Positions 58,665-64,000 of a DNA stretch of 64,000 bases are shown here, one piece after another. The position numbers and the translations under genes are program-made. Origin of the DNA: Baylisascaris procyonis. Lineage: Eukaryota > Nematoda > Chromadorea > Rhabditida > Ascarididae. Within the stretch, counting starts at the first letter, position 1; each line of letters opens with the position of its first letter. The notes beneath the pieces are model-generated. The model was not told where the DNA came from. It did no database searches and saw only the letters and a program-made list of their open reading frames with translations. The stretch lies in assembly GCA_037389465.1 (NCBI GenBank), contig JAZARR010000153.1, forward strand, positions 1,473,001 through 1,537,000, read 5' to 3'.

Positions 58665-59228
58665 ATGGACTGTTATTTAAATCATAGTTATCTACGGACG
58701 GAAATTCCGACCGGAAGCAGAAATTTTCAACCGATTTTTACCCACCGAAATGCTGATTCACTTGTAATTGGCGCACGGGCACCTTGGCAGCATCAGGAGC
58801 CGAAAAACACCTGCATTATGTATTTAATTTGGAAGGCACTGAAGAAAATAGTAGCCTGGGCAAGAATGTTGATCGATGAAGGCTATGATGAATGCAGTGC
58901 GAATATGGAATTGCTGATTGCCTCAACAAATATAATCATTTTTCCTGTTCAGTGTTTCCGGTTCACGGTTCATTATAAAATCGTTTGCACCAAATATCTG
59001 GGAAATGTGTTCTTAATTTCACCGCTTGAATGTTTTCGCACCTTATGGATAGGTGGCGAAATGCCTATATGGGAATGTCAACCAATGATATCGCTTAACC
59101 ACGCCTCTGGGAGGAGGAGGAGAAGAGGCCGCAATTATTATGCATTTGTTGGCAGGTCTGTTCTTTGCCATTTGGGAAATTACCTTCGCCTAAATGTCAC
59201 AAATATTCAGGATAAAAAAGCAGGATGA
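58665..59228 (+). CDS. unidentified 187-codon open frame
   Basis: This is the longest uninterrupted ATG-initiated frame in the window. It encodes a mixed protein with many Cys and Trp, a hydrophobic middle, and a basic Gly/Arg run (SGRRRRRGRNYY) near residue 150. I recognise no domain, signal peptide or catalytic motif. In an AT-rich genome where true exons are about 100 nt, a single 564-nt frame is unusual. It may be a lineage-specific gene, an intronless retrocopy or part of a transposon. The opposite strand has no comparable frame. Confidence 0.3.
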   Translation: MDCYLNHSYLRTEIPTGSRNFQPIFTHRNADSLVIGARAPWQHQEPKNTCIMYLIWKALKKIVAWARMLIDEGYDECSANMELLIASTNIIIFPVQCFRFTVHYKIVCTKYLGNVFLISPLECFRTLWIGGEMPIWECQPMISLNHASGRRRRRGRNYYAFVGRSVLCHLGNYLRLNVTNIQDKKAG

Positions 59229-63247
<4,019 letters not shown>

Positions 63248-63486
63248 TTACATTTCCGGCTTCCCTTTTCCTTTTTAATGGTGTTTTTAGTTCCGCTTTT
63301 TGTGCAAATATTTTTCGGTATAGTGTTGCTTAGTAGGTTTAAATTTCCAAAGATGAACAAAGGCACCGAGACCATAGCTGCTCCATCCCTGTTTCAGTAT
63401 TTGTAAATATTAGTTGAGCTTCATAGGTGAGAGATGAAAATTTCACCCAGGTCATCAGACTTAACTGTAGAAATCGAACAGGTGGA

Positions 63487-63489
<3 letters not shown>

Positions 63490-63565
<76 letters not shown>
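63490..63565. repeat. (TA)n microsatellite
   Basis: A perfect TA run of about 76 bp, 640 bp from the larger run at 62732-62849. Confidence 0.95.
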
Positions 63566-63567
<2 letters not shown>

Positions 63568-64000
63568 CTTACTATGCCTCCTTCATTAGCAGTTGTGTTT
63601 TCAAAAGGAAAGGTTATAGTTAGTGTTGCCTTTTCACTAGTCAAGTGATGTACTTTGGAACGCAAATGTTGTGCATCTTATTTCTTTAGCAGTTTATCTT
63701 GTTAACGCTTATATACGTCAGCGAATGTCGATTTCCACTAAGAGAAACACTCGCAATTGTCACTATGCTCATTATTTAATACAGCTATAGGAACGGCCAT
63801 TCAATGGCTAATATATTTGCAGGTATCATCAAGGTGTGCTTTTTATGGTATATATTATTTTGAAGAATAATTTGAAGGATTGAAAAGAATTTATGAAAAT
63901 TGCGGCAATTTTTAAAGATGAGAAAATGGAAAAAAGTGAATCAAAGATATATAATGAAAGATGCCAACGATAGAAACTACAATTTTAGCCGCTTTCGTTT
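63566..64000. other. right-edge AT-rich stretch, nothing called
   Basis: A short stretch at about 63787-63822 lies between AATACAG and TTGCAGGTATCA and reads AIGTAIQWLIYLQ. It is too short to support an exon call on its own. Confidence 0.3.

Overview
This is eukaryotic, AT-rich DNA, most likely from a nematode. Coding exons are short (about 50-220 nt), introns are AT-rich and end in TTTCAG-like acceptors, and the best-supported gene belongs to the receptor guanylate cyclase (gcy) family that is expanded in worms. Both solid gene starts have a TTTCAG acceptor 10-26 nt upstream of the ATG, as expected for spliced-leader trans-splicing. I could not fix the species. No bacterial operon, CRISPR array or intact virus was seen.

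Layout. (1) Positions 1-2157, minus strand: 5' part of a core-1 beta-1,3-galactosyltransferase (C1GALT1/T-synthase) gene, four exons, running off the left edge. (2) About 4.8-6.7 kb and 19.6-21.9 kb: two arrays of the same ~515-bp tandem repeat, both ending in the same distinct 3' sequence. A tRNA-like/SINE-like element abuts the second array. (3) 7.2-9.1 kb: a GC-richer, degenerate, probably retroelement-derived segment. (4) 9.5-13.0 kb, minus strand: a scatter of small exon-like segments of an unidentified gene (weak). (5) 14.14-14.62 kb: a MITE-like element with inverted termini around four ~65-bp degenerate repeats. (6) 15.7-18.3 kb, plus strand: decayed open frames, then two in-phase exon-like segments of an unidentified gene. 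(7) 24,684-46,997, plus strand: one complete receptor-type guanylate cyclase gene, reconstructed here as 28 exons encoding about 1107 residues, with signal peptide, ANF-type extracellular domain, one membrane segment, kinase-homology domain, coiled coil and cyclase domain. (8) 47-64 kb: gene-poor, AT-rich DNA with long TA microsatellites and a few open frames I cannot assign, the longest at 58,665-59,228.

How the genes work. The two solid genes are functionally unrelated. The transferase is predicted to extend Tn antigen to core-1 O-glycan in the Golgi. The cyclase is predicted to be a surface receptor that makes cGMP, in worms typically in sensory neurons. The cyclase reading frame is consistent across 26 of 27 junctions. 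The exon 18/19 junction is off by one base beside a seven-A run, which points to an indel or an unrecognised splice site. Much of the remaining sequence is repeat-derived.
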